64,000 bases of DNA, taken from assembly GCF_910594005.1 (NCBI RefSeq), contig NC_057825.1, positions 44,795,037 to 44,859,036 on the forward strand, written 5' to 3'. Source of the DNA: Cervus elaphus. Lineage: Eukaryota > Chordata > Mammalia > Artiodactyla > Cervidae. How positions within the stretch are numbered: position 1 is the stretch's first letter; every line of letters begins with the position of its first letter. Made by a program: the position numbers and the translations under genes. Of this stretch, positions 10,028 to 21,507 are shown piece after piece. Below the pieces are notes generated by a model that was not told where the DNA came from, searched no databases, and worked only from the letters and a program-made list of their open reading frames with translations.

Positions 10028-11223
10028 AGTTCAGTTCAGTTTAGTCACTCAGTCGTGTCCAACTCTTTGCAACCCCATGAACCACAGCATGCCAGGCTTC
10101 CCTATCAATCACCAACTCCCAGAGTCTACCCAAACTCATGTCCATTGAGTCGGTGATGCCATCCAACCATCTCATCCTCTGTCGTCCCCTTCTCCTCCTG
10201 CCCTCAATCTTTCCCAGCATCAGGGTCTTTTCAAATAAGTCACCTCTTCACATCAGGTGGCCAAAGTGTGGAGTTTCAGCTTCAGCATCAGTCCTTCCAG
10301 TGAACACCCAGGACTGATCTCCTTTAGGATGGACTGGTTGGATCTCCCTGCAGTCCAAGGGACTCTCGAGAGCCTTCTCCACCACAGTTCAAAAGCATCA
10401 ATTTCTCAGTGCTCAGCTTTCTTCACAGTAACTCTCACATCCATACATGGCCACTGAACAAACCATAGCCTTGACCAGACGGACCTTTGTTGACAAAGTA
10501 ATGTCTCTGCTTTTTAACACGCTGTCTAGGTTGGTCATAGCTTTCCTTCCAAGGAGTAAGCGTCTTTTAATTTCATGGCTGCAATCACCATCTGCAGTGA
10601 TTTTGGAGCCCCCCAAAATAAAGTTTTTCTGCTGTTTCCACTGTTTCTCCATCTATTTCCCATGAAGTGATGGGACCAGATGCCATGATCTTAGTTGTCT
10701 GAATGTTGAGCTTTAAGCCAACTTTTTCACTCTCCTCTTTCACTTTCATCAAGAGGCTGTTTAGTTCTTCTTCACTTTCTGACATAAGGGTGGTGTCATC
10801 TGCATATCTGAGGTTATTGATATTTCTCCCGGCAATCTTGATTCCAGCTTGTGCTTCCTCCAGCCCAGCATTTCTCATGATGTATCTGCATATAAGTTAA
10901 ATAAGCAGGGTGACAATATACTGACAATATACAGCCTTGACGTACTCCTTTTCCTATTTGGAACCAGTCTGTTGTTCCATGTCCAATTCTAACTGTTGCT
11001 TCCTGACCTGCATACAGGTTTCTCAAGAGGCAGGTCAGGTGGTCTGGTATTCCCATCTCTTTAAGAATTTTCCACAAAGTCAAAGGCTTTGGCATAGTCA
11101 ATAAAGCAGAAATAGATATTTTCTGGAACTCTCTTGCTTTTTCGATGATCCGGTGGATGTTGGCAATTTGATCTCTGGTTCCTCTGCCTTTTCTAAAACC
11201 AGCTTGGACATCTGGAAGTTCAC
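10028..11223 (-). mobile_element. BovB LINE, 3' 1.2 kb
   Basis: Same orientation as the preceding copy, separated by about 130 bp. The tail at 10028-10050 shows the GTTCA repeats. The RT motif YADD is retained (near 10790-10802). A deletion is visible near 11080 (the expected 'CTGTGTGGATCACAATAA' stretch is missing) and frames are broken. It is 5' truncated near 11223. Confidence 0.93.
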
Positions 11224-13000
11224 AATTAAGTGGTTTGTTAATTGGCTAAGCTTCCAGGTGCAAAACTAGGTGTGGTGTTCCACCGACAAAGAATGGCCCA
11301 GCTGTTATGCAGCAACCACTGCTCCCTGGGGGGCTCACACAGGGCAACAGGGAACCAGCTGGGTCTTGGCCCTCCAGCAGTGATTCCCGGGCTTCTTGCC
11401 CATTGGAGCTGCAAGTTGATTCTCCCAGGGTCAGGTCCCCAGTGAGGTTTCTCCAGCTCTTCAGGGAACTTCAGAATCAAATTCCCTTAGCTTTTTGCTC
11501 AATTGCTCCCTGTATGTACAGCGAGAGGAAAGGGAACTGTTTGTTAAACCTTTGCCTTACCTTTCCCCATTTATTAAAATTACATACATAAGCACAAATG
11601 AAGAGAAGGGTCAGCTTTCCCCACCTGTCTCAGCAAGGGAATTGGGTGGGTCTGATAACTTGCCCACTGGATACTCCTCAGCTTGAATTATCTGGTTAGT
11701 TATTATTTCCTTACTTACTATTTATTTTACTTACTTCCTGATTGGAGGGGAGCTTTTTCTCTAAATTCCCTATGGACCATATTAGAAGTGGTGGTACACT
11801 ATCTAGCAAAGGGTTACATCTACAGTTTGATGGATCACACAGTAAGTAACTTACAAAGTGATTTGCTTTCTTCCATCTCAGAGAGGATCTGGGTAAAGGT
11901 ACCTCCTTGATCTGAGTTCCAAAGCCAGGTGGACCTTCACTGCCCAGAGGATCTAGCACCTCATCTCTAGCCCCTACCTGGGCTATTCACTCCAGGTTAG
12001 GCTGGGGCTCCAGGGAGGAGTGAATGTTACCTATCGTATCCACCTTCCTGGGTGCCACTCTTTGGCTGATGTTGGTTGATAGCAAATACAGACCCTCTGG
12101 GCAAAGTTCAGTTTTGCAGAGTAACAACCTTCACCCCCTTTAAGTCACCACAACTTAATGCTGCTTTGAGGGAAAGAGCAGGTAGGATTTTTTTTTTTTT
12201 TTTTAAGAACACTCATTCCTTCCTGCAAACTACTTGGGGAACATGAATATGAATCTCATGGACAAACAAGACAAAGCTTCTTTTTATGTTTTCCTCGCTT
12301 TCCCTTCCCTTTCCAGAATCTAGGCCCTGGGGATTCTCTTCAGGAGGCAGGTAAACGACCCTTGAGAGAACATCAGACCTCACCTTCCTTCCCAGTTGAG
12401 CCAGAATGGGCATACAGTTCAGCTGCAGAAACTGCTTGTGGCCTCATCTCCTTAGGGAGGGAGGGAGCCTTGGGGTTTGTTAGGTTGCGCAGTCCCACGT
12501 CTGTTGGCAGTCACAGGTTCTCTGACTCCATCTATGTTTAGCTTTGTTTGTCTTCCATGGGAACACAACTGATTGAGTCTCCCTTTTCTCAGCTCTTCAT
12601 TTGCAACAACTCATCACCTAGATCCTGAGTCCCAGATGTACAGCCAGATATGATTCAGATTTGTAAACATCCACACCAAGAGGAAAGGCAGGACCCTTCC
12701 ATGAAGAGAAGTGACTCTATCCATTCCTGGACTCATGTTCCCTTTACACCTCCAGATCCAAAGACATACTTCTTTAATCTTCACAATTTCACCTGATTTT
12801 AAAAATCTTTGGCTTAAAACCTTTCCTGCCGACTCCAGCCCCCTCCGACCTTTCTCTTTGCTGAAACTTTCAAAGCAATTGTGCTAGCACCGTTCAATTT
12901 AGCACTTAATTGGCTACTGACCTGAACTGCTTGTAAACTGCTTCATGGTTACTGGTTTTCAGCTTCCTGAGGAGTTTCTAACAGTGGTAATAATGATAAT
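11224..13000. other. Intergenic unique sequence, no gene seen
   Basis: GC is slightly higher than the surroundings near 11240-12480. There is a T16 run at about 12188-12204. Frames up to 94 codons show no known domain, no splice-site pairs I trust and no repeat family. Confidence 0.5.
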
Positions 13001-13420
13001 AATAATAGCAGCAGCAAACATATGTGTCAACTCTATGCAGATATTATTTCAGGTGTTTTCTACATATTGTGCTCAGTCACGTCACACTCTTTGTGACCCC
13101 ATGGACTGTAGCCCTTCAGGCTCCTCTGCCCATGGAATTTTCCAGGCAAGAATACTCGAGTGGGGCGCCATTTCTTACCCTTGGGTATCTTCCCGACCCA
13201 GCGATTGAAACTGCATCTCTTTAGTCTCCTGCATTAGCAGGCGGATTCTTTACCTCTAGTACCACCTGGGAAGCCTTTCCTACCTACTAACTCATTTTAT
13301 TCTCCCAATATGCCAAATGAGATAGGTATTACTGTATTATTATTCCATTTTTACAAATGAAGAAACTTATAAGTTGCCCTAGCTTGCACAACTTGTAAAT
13401 AAAAGAGCCAGGATTTGACC
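13001..13420 (-). repeat. MIR SINE, split by Bov-tA
   Basis: 13001-13066 and 13276-13420 together read as minus-strand MIR: 'TATTATTTCAGGTGTTTTCT' then, after the SINE, 'CTCATTTTATTCTCCCAATA' and 'CCATTTTTACAAATGAAGAA'. The Bov-tA splits it, so the MIR is older. Confidence 0.7.
13067..13275 (-). mobile_element. Bov-tA SINE
   Basis: The plus strand shows the reverse complement: 'GTGCTCAGTCACGTCACACT', 'CCAGGCAAGAATACTCGAGT', and the head 'ACCACCTGGGAAGCC'. Imperfect flanks (TTTTCTACAT / CTTTCCTACCT) fit a target duplication inside MIR. Confidence 0.9.
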
Positions 13421-13544
13421 CAGGTCAAGGAGCCCTTGGGTCTCTAAAAGACATTTTTTAGATTATCTCCTAAGTTCTATTTATCCAATAGTATCTTAAC
13501 CCTGTGAATGTGATTTATCATCCATTATATATATATAAAAAAAG

Positions 13545-13650
13545 TTCTCCCTATTTTCAGATGAGAAAACTAAACTTGCCTGAGGTCACAGTCAGGCCTG
13601 TGTTGAGCTGTGATTCAAACCTAGATCTCTCTGACTCTAATACTTTGTTT
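13545..13650 (-). repeat. MIR SINE fragment
   Basis: 'CCTATTTTCAGATGAGAAAA' followed by 'CCTGAGGTCACAGTCAG' and 'GATTCAAACCTAGATCTCT' is the reverse complement of the MIR core and tRNA part. Confidence 0.7.
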
Positions 13651-14176
13651 TCCCCTACTACATGGAAGCCATGGATTTGATTAATACTCAGCTCAATCAT
13701 CATACCTCTGATGCTCCTTCATCTCATGCACAATTGTGGAGACTTTTGCAGGCAGGGGAGGGGGAAGGATACAAAGATGATGAGATAAGGTCCCTCCCTT
13801 AAGGAGTTCACAGCCCCTGGGGTGGAGGTGGGGGAGATCCAGGTGCAGACAAGGAGGTGTACTAAAATGCCACAGGTGCTGTGACAGCAGGTGTGAGAGT
13901 TCCGCAGGCACCAAGTGACGAGGGTGGAATATTGAGTGGTCCCTGGCTATCACACAGGCGAGTGAACTCAGACTTCTTATATAGTTTTTGATTCAAAGTT
14001 TTGTGATGATGAAAGATTCTGTGATAAACTCTGTTGACCAGAAAATTCAACTAAGGGTACCCTGAGCATACTGATTCATTAGGCTTCTGCTATAAATAAT
14101 CCTTCCCAAATCCACTATAACTTTTTGCTGTTCTCTTGGTGGTCCCTGGCTCCATAAGCCTCAGGGAGTTGGTAGA
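13651..14176. other. Intergenic, no gene seen
   Basis: Unique-looking. 13760-13960 has purine-rich sequence ('GGGGTGGAGGTGGGGGAGAT') and may be an old repeat, unassigned. Confidence 0.4.
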
Positions 14177-14385
14177 GGAGCCCCTTCCCTAGTGGCTCAG
14201 ACAGTAAAGAATCTGCTTGCAAGGCAAGAGAGCCAGGTTCAATTCCTGAGTCAGGAAGATCTCCTGGAGAAGAGAATGGCAACCCACTCCAGTATTCTTG
14301 CCTGGAGAATTCCATGGACAGAGGAGCCTGGCAGAGGCTACAGTTCACGGGGTCGCAGAGTTGAACACTGAGTGACTTTCACTCA
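14177..14385 (+). mobile_element. Bov-tA SINE
   Basis: Head 'CCCCTTCCCTAGTGGCTCAG', box B GGTTCAATTCC near 14237, BOV-A body and end 'CACTGAGTGACTTTCACTCA'. Confidence 0.93.
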
Positions 14386-15782
14386 CTCAGAGGTGGCAGC
14401 AGATTGCCTTCTGGGAATTCATAAAACTGAGACTGAAAGAAAATTCAGTGAACATATGTATGGCTTTTTTCTGGGAGAGAGAAACCATAGCTCTCATTGT
14501 TCTTTAAGACACGATGTGTTATCCAAAAGTTAAGAACCTAACTAAAATGCATCTAAAATGATGCTTTGAAGGAATCTGAACATATAACTATACAAACATA
14601 TATAAAGAGACAGTATATGTGTGCATGTATGTTTATACCCCTTACCCCGACAGGCATAGAAAGTGTCTAGAAGGCAATACACGTTCTAGACTGTTAACAG
14701 TAACTACTTCAGAGGAGAGATTTTTTTTAAAGTAAAAGACAAGGAAGATTGAATTTTGGTTCTATATAATTCTATGCTGATTTAAAAATTAAATAATCTT
14801 TAATAATTTGTACAGAGCGTGTGCTACTTTTTTTTTGCAGTATAATAGGAGCATTAAGGATTTTACCTATTTTCATTATTCAGCCTAAATACCTTTTAAA
14901 CTAGTAGTTTAATCTCTTATTCCACTTGTACAATTAAATCTGCATTTTCTCCTTTTCCATGTCTCCCCTGCCTGCATACTATAAATCAACAGAACTTGAA
15001 ACACTAACACCAGCAGGAAACAGAAAACTAGCCAAGAGTAGGTAAGAGAGAAAAGGTCTACTTACAGTCCTTGGTGAGTAAAATGTATAAATACTCATAT
15101 TTTACTATCTTCTCCTGTATAGATTTAGTATTTTATTCTGATAATATATGTACTAAATTTGTAAGTTATTACACCATTTATCTGACAGGAAGCAGGCTGA
15201 GGCAGATTCTTTCAAAACAAAGGCTAGTGAGTGCAGTGTGTAGTTGTGATGCGGTGAGAGATGATTATAGCTGTCCCAGATAAGGCAGAACTGACTGCAC
15301 TATATATAAATTGCTATTTCTCAAATTTTGAGATAAAAAGCTGCACACTTTGCATCTAGCTTTCCCTTCTTCTAGCTAAATCGCCATCTAAGATACTTGA
15401 AAACCTTGACTGGGAAGTTGGACAGTTAAGAATTATGAAGTGGCAACTGTCCCACCAATGCCTATCTTTTACAGCATCTTGTTCTTTCAGGAAAATATCC
15501 AATCATCTCTGAGCTGACTCTAGAAGCCTTCCTTCTTTACAAGGTCCCTTCACTGGTTTAGATATTTATTGTGTATTTCAGAAAAAACATTTTCTAACAT
15601 CTATTTAATGTTTATTTTCCTTTAATAGCTATTATATTCTGTTCCAAATTTTCACTCAGGTCTAAGAAAAGGATTTCAAGTACTAGCTTGACACAATGTC
15701 AGCTACTTAAGATTTCATATCCTCAATGTCATCCTTTGCTTTTCACCAGCTGCTTGCATTTGGGAAAGACTAAGTTAAACTG
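14386..15782. other. Intergenic, no gene seen
   Basis: AT-rich unique DNA. No recognisable repeat, no RNA gene and no supported exon. Confidence 0.5.
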
Positions 15783-15937
15783 GGGCTTCCCTGATAGCTC
15801 AGTTGGTAAAGAATCCACCTGCAATGCAGGAGACCCTGGTTTGATTCCTGGGTCAGGACGATCCACTGGAGAAGGGATAGGCTACCCACTCCAGTATTCG
15901 TGGGCTTCCCTTGTGGCTCAGCTGGTAAAGAATCTGC
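15783..15937 (+). mobile_element. Bov-tA SINE, partial dimer
   Basis: A Bov-tA head and body up to 'CCACTCCAGTATTCGTGGGC' is followed directly by a second head ('GGCTTCCCTTGTGGCTCAGC') that stops at 'AAAGAATCTGC'. Flanks both carry TAAACT. Confidence 0.88.
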
Positions 15938-16471
15938 TAAACTAAACTTTAAAATGCTGTAATTTATTCTGAATCATCATTAGAATAACACTGGGGGAAG
16001 ACAGGTTCTATAAAGAAAAGAGGAGGCTATAATGGTTGAATTTAAGCCTCCAACGATGAAGCCAATAGCAACCAGAGCTTCCAAGATAAGGCAGTCCTGA
16101 GAACAAGGCCAAAGCCTTTGCTCCTTACCAACAAGAAACTACTGAAGTCTGAAGCTTCTTTTGAGTGCAATGTTTGGCCTTTCTGTACTGTTTCTAAACA
16201 GACTGAAGTTACAGTGCTTATGATTTACAAATGGACAATTTCTGCAAGGCCCATCTCAGGCTGAGGGTTGTTTTTATTTTGCCCCACACTTCCTGAACTC
16301 TAAGGAGGTTTTAACCTAGGATTAAAGAAGTAGGCAACATAGTGGGATCTGCTAGGACCTTTCTGACAGCTTTCTCCTTCTCTGGTCCTTTCTCCATGCT
16401 AGCACTATCCCCAGGAAGATGTCCTAGTATAAGAAAGTTCCCCTTACAAAAACTTACAAAAATAGGTTAGT
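15938..16471. other. Intergenic, no gene seen
   Basis: Unique-looking sequence, no supported features. Confidence 0.5.
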
Positions 16472-16484
16472 ACCAGAAAACACA

Positions 16485-16697
16485 GAAATTTCTCTGGTGG
16501 TTCAGATGGTAAAGAATCTGCCTGCAATGCAGGAGACCTGGGTTTGATCCCTGGGTTGGGAAGACCCCCTGGAGAAGGAAATGGCAAACCACTCCAGTAT
16601 TCTTGCCCTGAAAATTCCATGACAGAGGAGCCTGGTGGGCTACAATCCATGGTGTTACAGAGTTGGACACCACTGAGTGACTTTCACTCACTCACTC
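16485..16697 (+). mobile_element. Bov-tA SINE with 13 bp target duplication
   Basis: Full Bov-tA body, box B GGTTTGATCCC. Exact direct repeats ACCAGAAAACACA lie at 16472-16484 and 16698-16710. The SINE tail carries a short ACTC repeat. Confidence 0.95.
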
Positions 16698-16710
16698 ACC
16701 AGAAAACACA

Positions 16711-17383
16711 AAATCCAGATAATATCCAATAGGCAAGAAAGGGAATGATTAAGTCTCATATATTCTTAGAGGTAACACAAATGGATTTTAACCTGATATT
16801 AACTGAAAAGGAATTTGTAATGTTTAGCAAAATCTTAAAAACTGCACATGGTACATAAATCATACCTCAATGAAAACAAAAAAACAAAACCTGGAAAAAA
16901 CCTATGTGCTCCACTTCCAGGAATTTATTCAGGGAAAAATCAACTCTCTTACTAGTCCTAGCCTTCTTTTTGTTATCTCTCTTTATGAGGTTGACAGATC
17001 ATTTAACTCTTCTTAACTGTGTTCTATATTTTCACAAGACTATAATAAATATATACACCTTTGGCAATCAGAAAGTAAAATATCAGCAGTAAACATAAAA
17101 CACACATAAACACACCCTGTCTAAAACCAGTTGCACTCAAAAGTGTTTAGTGTTAAATGTGGGGCCCACCTTCAGCAACCAGTTTCTTTTATTATTATTC
17201 TGAGAAATTCAGTATACACTAACAGTTTTTCCAAAGACTTAGGGTTTGGTGATATAATGAACAAGCCTATGTCCACTTCTGTGGCTATTACTTTCACAGG
17301 ATGACCTAAATAGAGCCTCAAACCACGACAACGATGTCCTCTCCCTGTGGACCCATGGACTGTTCCTTCAGGCTTCCACAGAC
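16711..17383. other. Intergenic, no gene seen
   Basis: AT-rich unique DNA. On the minus strand an AATAAA hexamer occurs at 17193-17188, which could serve as a distal poly(A) signal for a transcript from COMMD1, but nothing else supports that. Confidence 0.4.
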
Positions 17384-17937
17384 TTATTGGAAATGTGATC
17401 CAAGACTAACATGGTAGGTACAGTTCTCCCTTCCAGTGATATCTGGAATTCCATTATCTGACGAGATATTCTTTTCCTTCATTTTACAGCAGGAGACATT
17501 ATCTAAATTCTCCTGGATCAAAAGACAGTAGCCCTGAGAACAGAAAGCAAGTTTTAATAGCTCTTTCACCAAACCACATGACTTTTCTGATTCTGTTTAC
17601 CATACTGTTTGAAGATGTTTTCTGAAGGGTCCACAGAGGGTACATTCAAAACCTTCTGGTCATTGTTTGCTAACTGCTGGGATGGTCTTAATCAGCGAAG
17701 AAACCAAATTTTCTGCCTGGGTTTTGGAAAAGCTCCTAAAATGTCTTTAAATTGATTTAGGAGAAAATGCTTAACAGAAGACGTATTATTACTGCCCTGG
17801 AATAAATTCATTATAACTGACATATGTTGTAACCACAGACAAAGAGTACTACATTTTGGGGACACATTACATCCCAAAGACAACTGAAGTTTCTGAATGC
17901 TATCATCAGATAATAAAAGCTGTTCAACAAGGATCAC
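17384..17937 (-). other. Unidentified coding-like minus-strand ORF stretch
   Basis: Two minus-strand frames follow each other. The upper one (17937-17692) gives 81 residues starting at GTG, with a leucine-rich stretch ('LVEQLLLSDDSIQKLQLSL') and 'FLLNQFKDILGAF'. After its stop, a +1 shift continues open for about 20 more residues. A second frame (17572-17384) gives 62 residues. The amino-acid text looks more protein-like than most chance frames here, but I recognise no family. It could be a decayed pseudogene, part of a long COMMD1 3' UTR, or chance. No poly(A) tail or target duplication was seen. Confidence 0.25.
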
Positions 17938-17940
17938 AGC

Positions 17941-18678
17941 CTCAGTGTTCTGGTTAACAATTTATCCTCTTAGAATGTTCTGGGTGTTTGGTATAACTTC
18001 TCTACCAGGACCTAGTTTTCTCAAAAAAATTTTCTTCATGAGGTTTTATGTGATGACTCAAAATTTTTAAGGTAAAAGACCTCCCATCACTTCAGTAGAC
18101 ATTTTCCCTTCCCACAATCCTGACCTGAACTAAGTGAAGGGAGTCCCTGAATGATAAGGCAATTTAGTTCTAGGTTCCAGAAAAGTCCAAGTTTCCCAGT
18201 AGCTCAGATCAAACCAGACCCCGCCCCCCACCCCACCTCTGCCTGCCTGCCCTTAGATTCAGGGAGAACTAATACAAATGCCTGAATCAGTTCCAGAAGC
18301 ATCTCATGTCTTACTAAGGTCAGTAAACCTCTTCTAGGGAAGGCAGTATCCTTCAGGCCTCAGTTCAGGCCACATTTGGTCAGCCTGTATTTGCATGAGT
18401 AAAATGTTTCCTCCCTTTTGAAAAATTCTTACATGCTTGATCATGTATAAATTTCTATAATCCTACCCAGGAATAACCCACCATAGCAAAGGTTTCTAAA
18501 GTTGATCCCACCCCAGTCTGAGGGGGGATTCAAGTCTCTGAGGATAGGGTCCTTAAGGCCATTTTAAAAATGCTCTTATGAGTGCCTCTGTGTGCTGAAG
18601 GATAAGGACTTCTGCAGTAGATCGACTGTAAGAGTAACTGAAAGGGAGACAGAGAAATCACAGCAAGCAGAGGCAGGC
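17941..18678. other. Region just downstream of COMMD1
   Basis: Unique-looking sequence. A C-rich patch lies at 18219-18240. It may contain the end of a longer 3' UTR if the proximal ATTAAA signal is skipped. Confidence 0.4.
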
Positions 18679-18679
18679 A

Positions 18680-18794
18680 AGATTTGAACTTGAGGATTTA
18701 ATACTATTGGGGGAATAAGATTTTTCTTTTTTAAAAAAAGCAGGCCTCTGGGGAGGGATCATGAACACCTCTGCTTCAACAACTCCATCTTCAG
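18680..18794 (-). other. COMMD1: COMMD1 3' UTR (minimal, inferred)
   Basis: The minus-strand sequence immediately after the TAG stop. It runs through a T-rich segment to the ATTAAA hexamer and an inferred cleavage site around 18680. The boundaries are inference from the hexamer position; a longer 3' UTR is possible. Confidence 0.5.
18697..18702 (-). terminator. Candidate poly(A) signal ATTAAA
   Basis: ATTAAA on the minus strand about 93 bases past the COMMD1 stop, followed downstream by T/G-containing sequence ('CTTGCTGTG'). It is the commonest variant poly(A) hexamer. No other canonical AATAAA is seen between the stop and this point. Confidence 0.5.
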
Positions 18795-18902
18795 CTAGGC
18801 TGGTTGCATCAGTGTGCTGATACTTTCTTCTACCTCTGAGAGCTTCTTCAGGACTTGATTGACCTTGAGCTCATCAAATTCCAAACACAGAAATTCAGAT
18901 TC
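18795..18902 (-). CDS. COMMD1: COMMD1 last coding exon (COMM domain end)
   Basis: Minus-strand exon of 108 coding bases: 35 residues from ESEFLCLEFDELKVNQ to LMQPA, then TAG. It is preceded by a good acceptor ('CCTTTTATGTTTTCCAG' before GAA), phase 0. I recognise it as the C-terminus of COMMD1, whose human protein has nearly the same residues (LEFDE-KVNQ, LSEVEESISTL). COMMD1 is a small cytosolic and endosomal protein of the CCC complex with CCDC22 and CCDC93. It acts in endosomal recycling of cargo such as ATP7A/B, in copper balance, and in NF-kB control through RelA ubiquitination. This exon supplies the last part of the COMM domain used in dimerisation. The stop is reached slightly earlier than in human, with a different last few residues. 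The frame is intact and the splice site is canonical, so this is the real gene, not a processed copy. Upstream exons lie beyond 64000. Confidence 0.93.
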   Translation of the reverse strand, partial: ESEFLCLEFDELKVNQVLKKLSEVEESISTLMQPA

Positions 18903-18925
18903 CTGGAAAACATAAAAGGATATTT
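18903..18925 (-). promoter_or_regulatory. 3' splice site of COMMD1 last exon
   Basis: On the minus strand a pyrimidine-rich run (CCTTTTATGTTTTCC) ends in AG directly before the coding exon. A TCTAAAA-type stretch just upstream could hold the branch point. Confidence 0.85.
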
Positions 18926-19137
18926 TAGACAAGATCCCCAAAACTATCCAAAGCTCTGGATCTGGTATGACCTATCTTCAAAGGCCAGGCCCTCTACCCA
19001 GCAAGCCTGACTTAGGCCTCAAAACCTAAATGATATTTTACCTACACAATCCCCTGAATGAAACTACCTCTATGAGATATTTCATAAATGCTAAAGAGAG
19101 ATACAAAATAATTTTTAAAGTAAGTACTTAAGTATTG

Positions 19138-19335
19138 GGTTTCCCTGGTGGCTCAGTGGTAAAGAACCAGCCTGTCAATGCAGGATATGTGGGTTCAATC
19201 CCTGGGTCAGGAAGATCCCCTGGAGTAGGAAACGGCAACCCACTCCATTTTTGCCTGGGAAATTCGATGGACAGAAGAGCCTGGTGGGCTACAGTCCATG
19301 GGGTTGCAGAGTTGAACATGACTGAGCAACCAAAC
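19138..19335 (+). mobile_element. Bov-tA SINE with 8 bp target duplication
   Basis: Full Bov-tA head and body. Direct repeats AAGTATTG flank it at 19130-19137 and 19336-19343. It sits within or next to MIR sequence. Confidence 0.93.
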
Positions 19336-19343
19336 AAGTATTG

Positions 19344-19450
19344 CTGTTTTATAGATGAAGAGTCTGGGACACGGGGAGGTTAACATGTACCACAAAATCA
19401 GAAAAAGGCAGAGTCAGATTGTGAACTCCCTGCTCTGGCTGACTCCAAAG
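19344..19450 (-). repeat. MIR SINE fragment
   Basis: 'TGTTTTATAGATGAAGAGTC' followed by 'AAAGGCAGAGTCAGATTGTG' reads as reverse-complement MIR core. Confidence 0.6.
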
Positions 19451-20562
19451 TCCATGCAGTCTCCATAGCACCCTGTAATAAAAACAATGGAAAGAGGATT
19501 TGGCTTGACTCTCTCTGCCTGGGAATTGCACGCTTAGATTTAGCAGTTATATTAGAAATTATGACAAGCTGTGAACAAGTCGCTTGGGAAACATCAACCA
19601 GATAACTGAAAGATAACCAGATCTTGAAAACAGTCTTAAACATTTCTGAGGCCTTTCCACTTGCTGCAAGCCAATTCTCCCAAGATTCCCTTAGACACAT
19701 TCCTTTTAATCATTGTTAGGATCATCTACGCTAAGTTAGGTAGATATTAAAGAAAAGTGTGGTGACACTTTGAAGTGTGGTGACAGAAGTTTCATGTACA
19801 CTGGACAAATTCTAGGTCCACTTTGACTTCAGAGACAAGGGGAAAGTATGATTCTGAGTGACCATATTCAAGGTCCTCAAGAACAGTATAATTTTACAGC
19901 AGTATGAATTTTTAGAGACCATATAAACCAGCTACCTTGTTTTTTAGGTAAAGAATTGAGGCCTCAGGCATGTTAAATGACATGCCTATTATCCTTCTGT
20001 TTGTTGATGGCATAGCCACCGGGTCAATGTTCTTTTCCTTATATTTTCTTTTCTCAATAAATGGCATTTCCCAACCCTGTCCAAAGTGGCAGGGATCCCT
20101 CCCTTCAAAGAGAGGGATTCACTCTGTCATCAGCTAGAAGAACCCTCAGGATTTGATTTTGTAAAGTGCCTTTGCTGTTGGTGAGCAGCTGTGCTGTGTC
20201 CATATTGATAGCACTGAATATCCCCCAGGAGAAACAAGTACAGAGGGAAAGAAGGATGAGAGTTTTTCAAAGGGAGGAAAGGCAGCTTTCCTTAGCTACA
20301 AGGAACTTTTCCTCAAACATGTATTTAAATAGGAAAGGGGTATAGTCTCATATGTGAGTTTAGAAACTGCCAGGTTTTCATTTAGTTGAATTTAAAGAAC
20401 AAGAAAGATGCTCCCTGTGTTTGAGCTACAGGCAGGGCTATCTCCTTTTGGAAATAAAAGCAGATGTATGACAAATTAGGTACTTCACTTGGCTAAATTA
20501 AGGACAGGTCTCAGATTTGAAAGCCTCTTATTCTTCATTCAGTGTTATGAGAACTTTATTGT
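19451..20562. other. Intronic, no exon seen
   Basis: Unique-looking, with a possible weak MIR piece at about 19920-19990. A 100-codon minus frame at 19700-19398 shows no known domain. Confidence 0.45.
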
Positions 20563-21507
20563 TTTTGTTCAGTCGCCAAGTCATGTCTGACTCTTTGTAA
20601 CCCCACAGACTGCAGCATGCCAGGCTCCTCTGTCCTCCACTGTCTCCCAGAGTTTGCTCAAACTCATGTCCATTGAGTCGGTGATGCTATCTAACCATCT
20701 CATCCGTTGCCACTCCCTTCTCTTTCTGCCTTCTATCTTTCCTAGCATCAGGGGCTTTTCCAATGAGTTGCTCTACGCATCAGGTGGCCAAAGTATTAGA
20801 GCTTCAGCTACACAATCAGTCCTTCCAATGGATGTTCAAGGTTGATTTCCTTTAGGATTGACTGGTTTGATCCTGTTACTGACCAAAGGACTCTAAAGAG
20901 TCTTCTCCAAAACCACAATTCTAAAGCATCAATTTTGGGGTGCTCAGTCTTCTTTATGGTTCAACTCTCATATCTAAACATTACTAATGGTTATAGCTTT
21001 GACTATACAGACTTTTGTCAGCAAAGTGACGTCTCTGCTTTTCAATATGCTATCTAGGTTTTGTCATAGCTTTCCTTCCAAGGAGCAAGTGTCTTTTAAT
21101 TACATGGCCATAGTCACCGTCCACAGTGATTTTAGAGCCCAAGAAAAAAAAAAAACTGTCACTGTTTCCATTTTTTCCCCTTCTATTTGCCATGAAGTGA
21201 TGGGACCAGATGCTATGATCTTAGTTTTTTGAATGTTGAGTTTCAAGCCAGCCTTTTCACTTTCCTCTTTCACTCTCATCAAGAGGTTCTTTAGTTCCTC
21301 TTCACTTTCTGCCATTAGATGGGTATCATCTGCATATCTGAGGTTGTTGATATTTCTCCCAGCAATCTTGATTTCAGCTTGTCATTCATCCAGCCCAGCA
21401 CTTCCCACAATGTATTCTGCATAGAAGTTAAATAAGCAGGGTGACAATATACAGCCTTGACGTACTCCTGTCCCAATTTTGAACCAGTCCATTGTCCATG
21501 TCAGATC
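20563..21507 (-). mobile_element. BovB LINE, 3' 0.95 kb
   Basis: Minus-strand BovB RT C-terminus and 3' UTR. The RT motif YADD is kept (near 21326-21337). It is diverged from the other copies in the 3' UTR ('GTCGCCAAGTCATGTCTGAC'), suggesting an older insertion. Frames are broken. Confidence 0.92.

Noticed and set aside
11240..12480. Possible CpG island or promoter
   Set aside because: GC is only mildly raised and CpG is rare; no TATA or initiator context tied to a gene.
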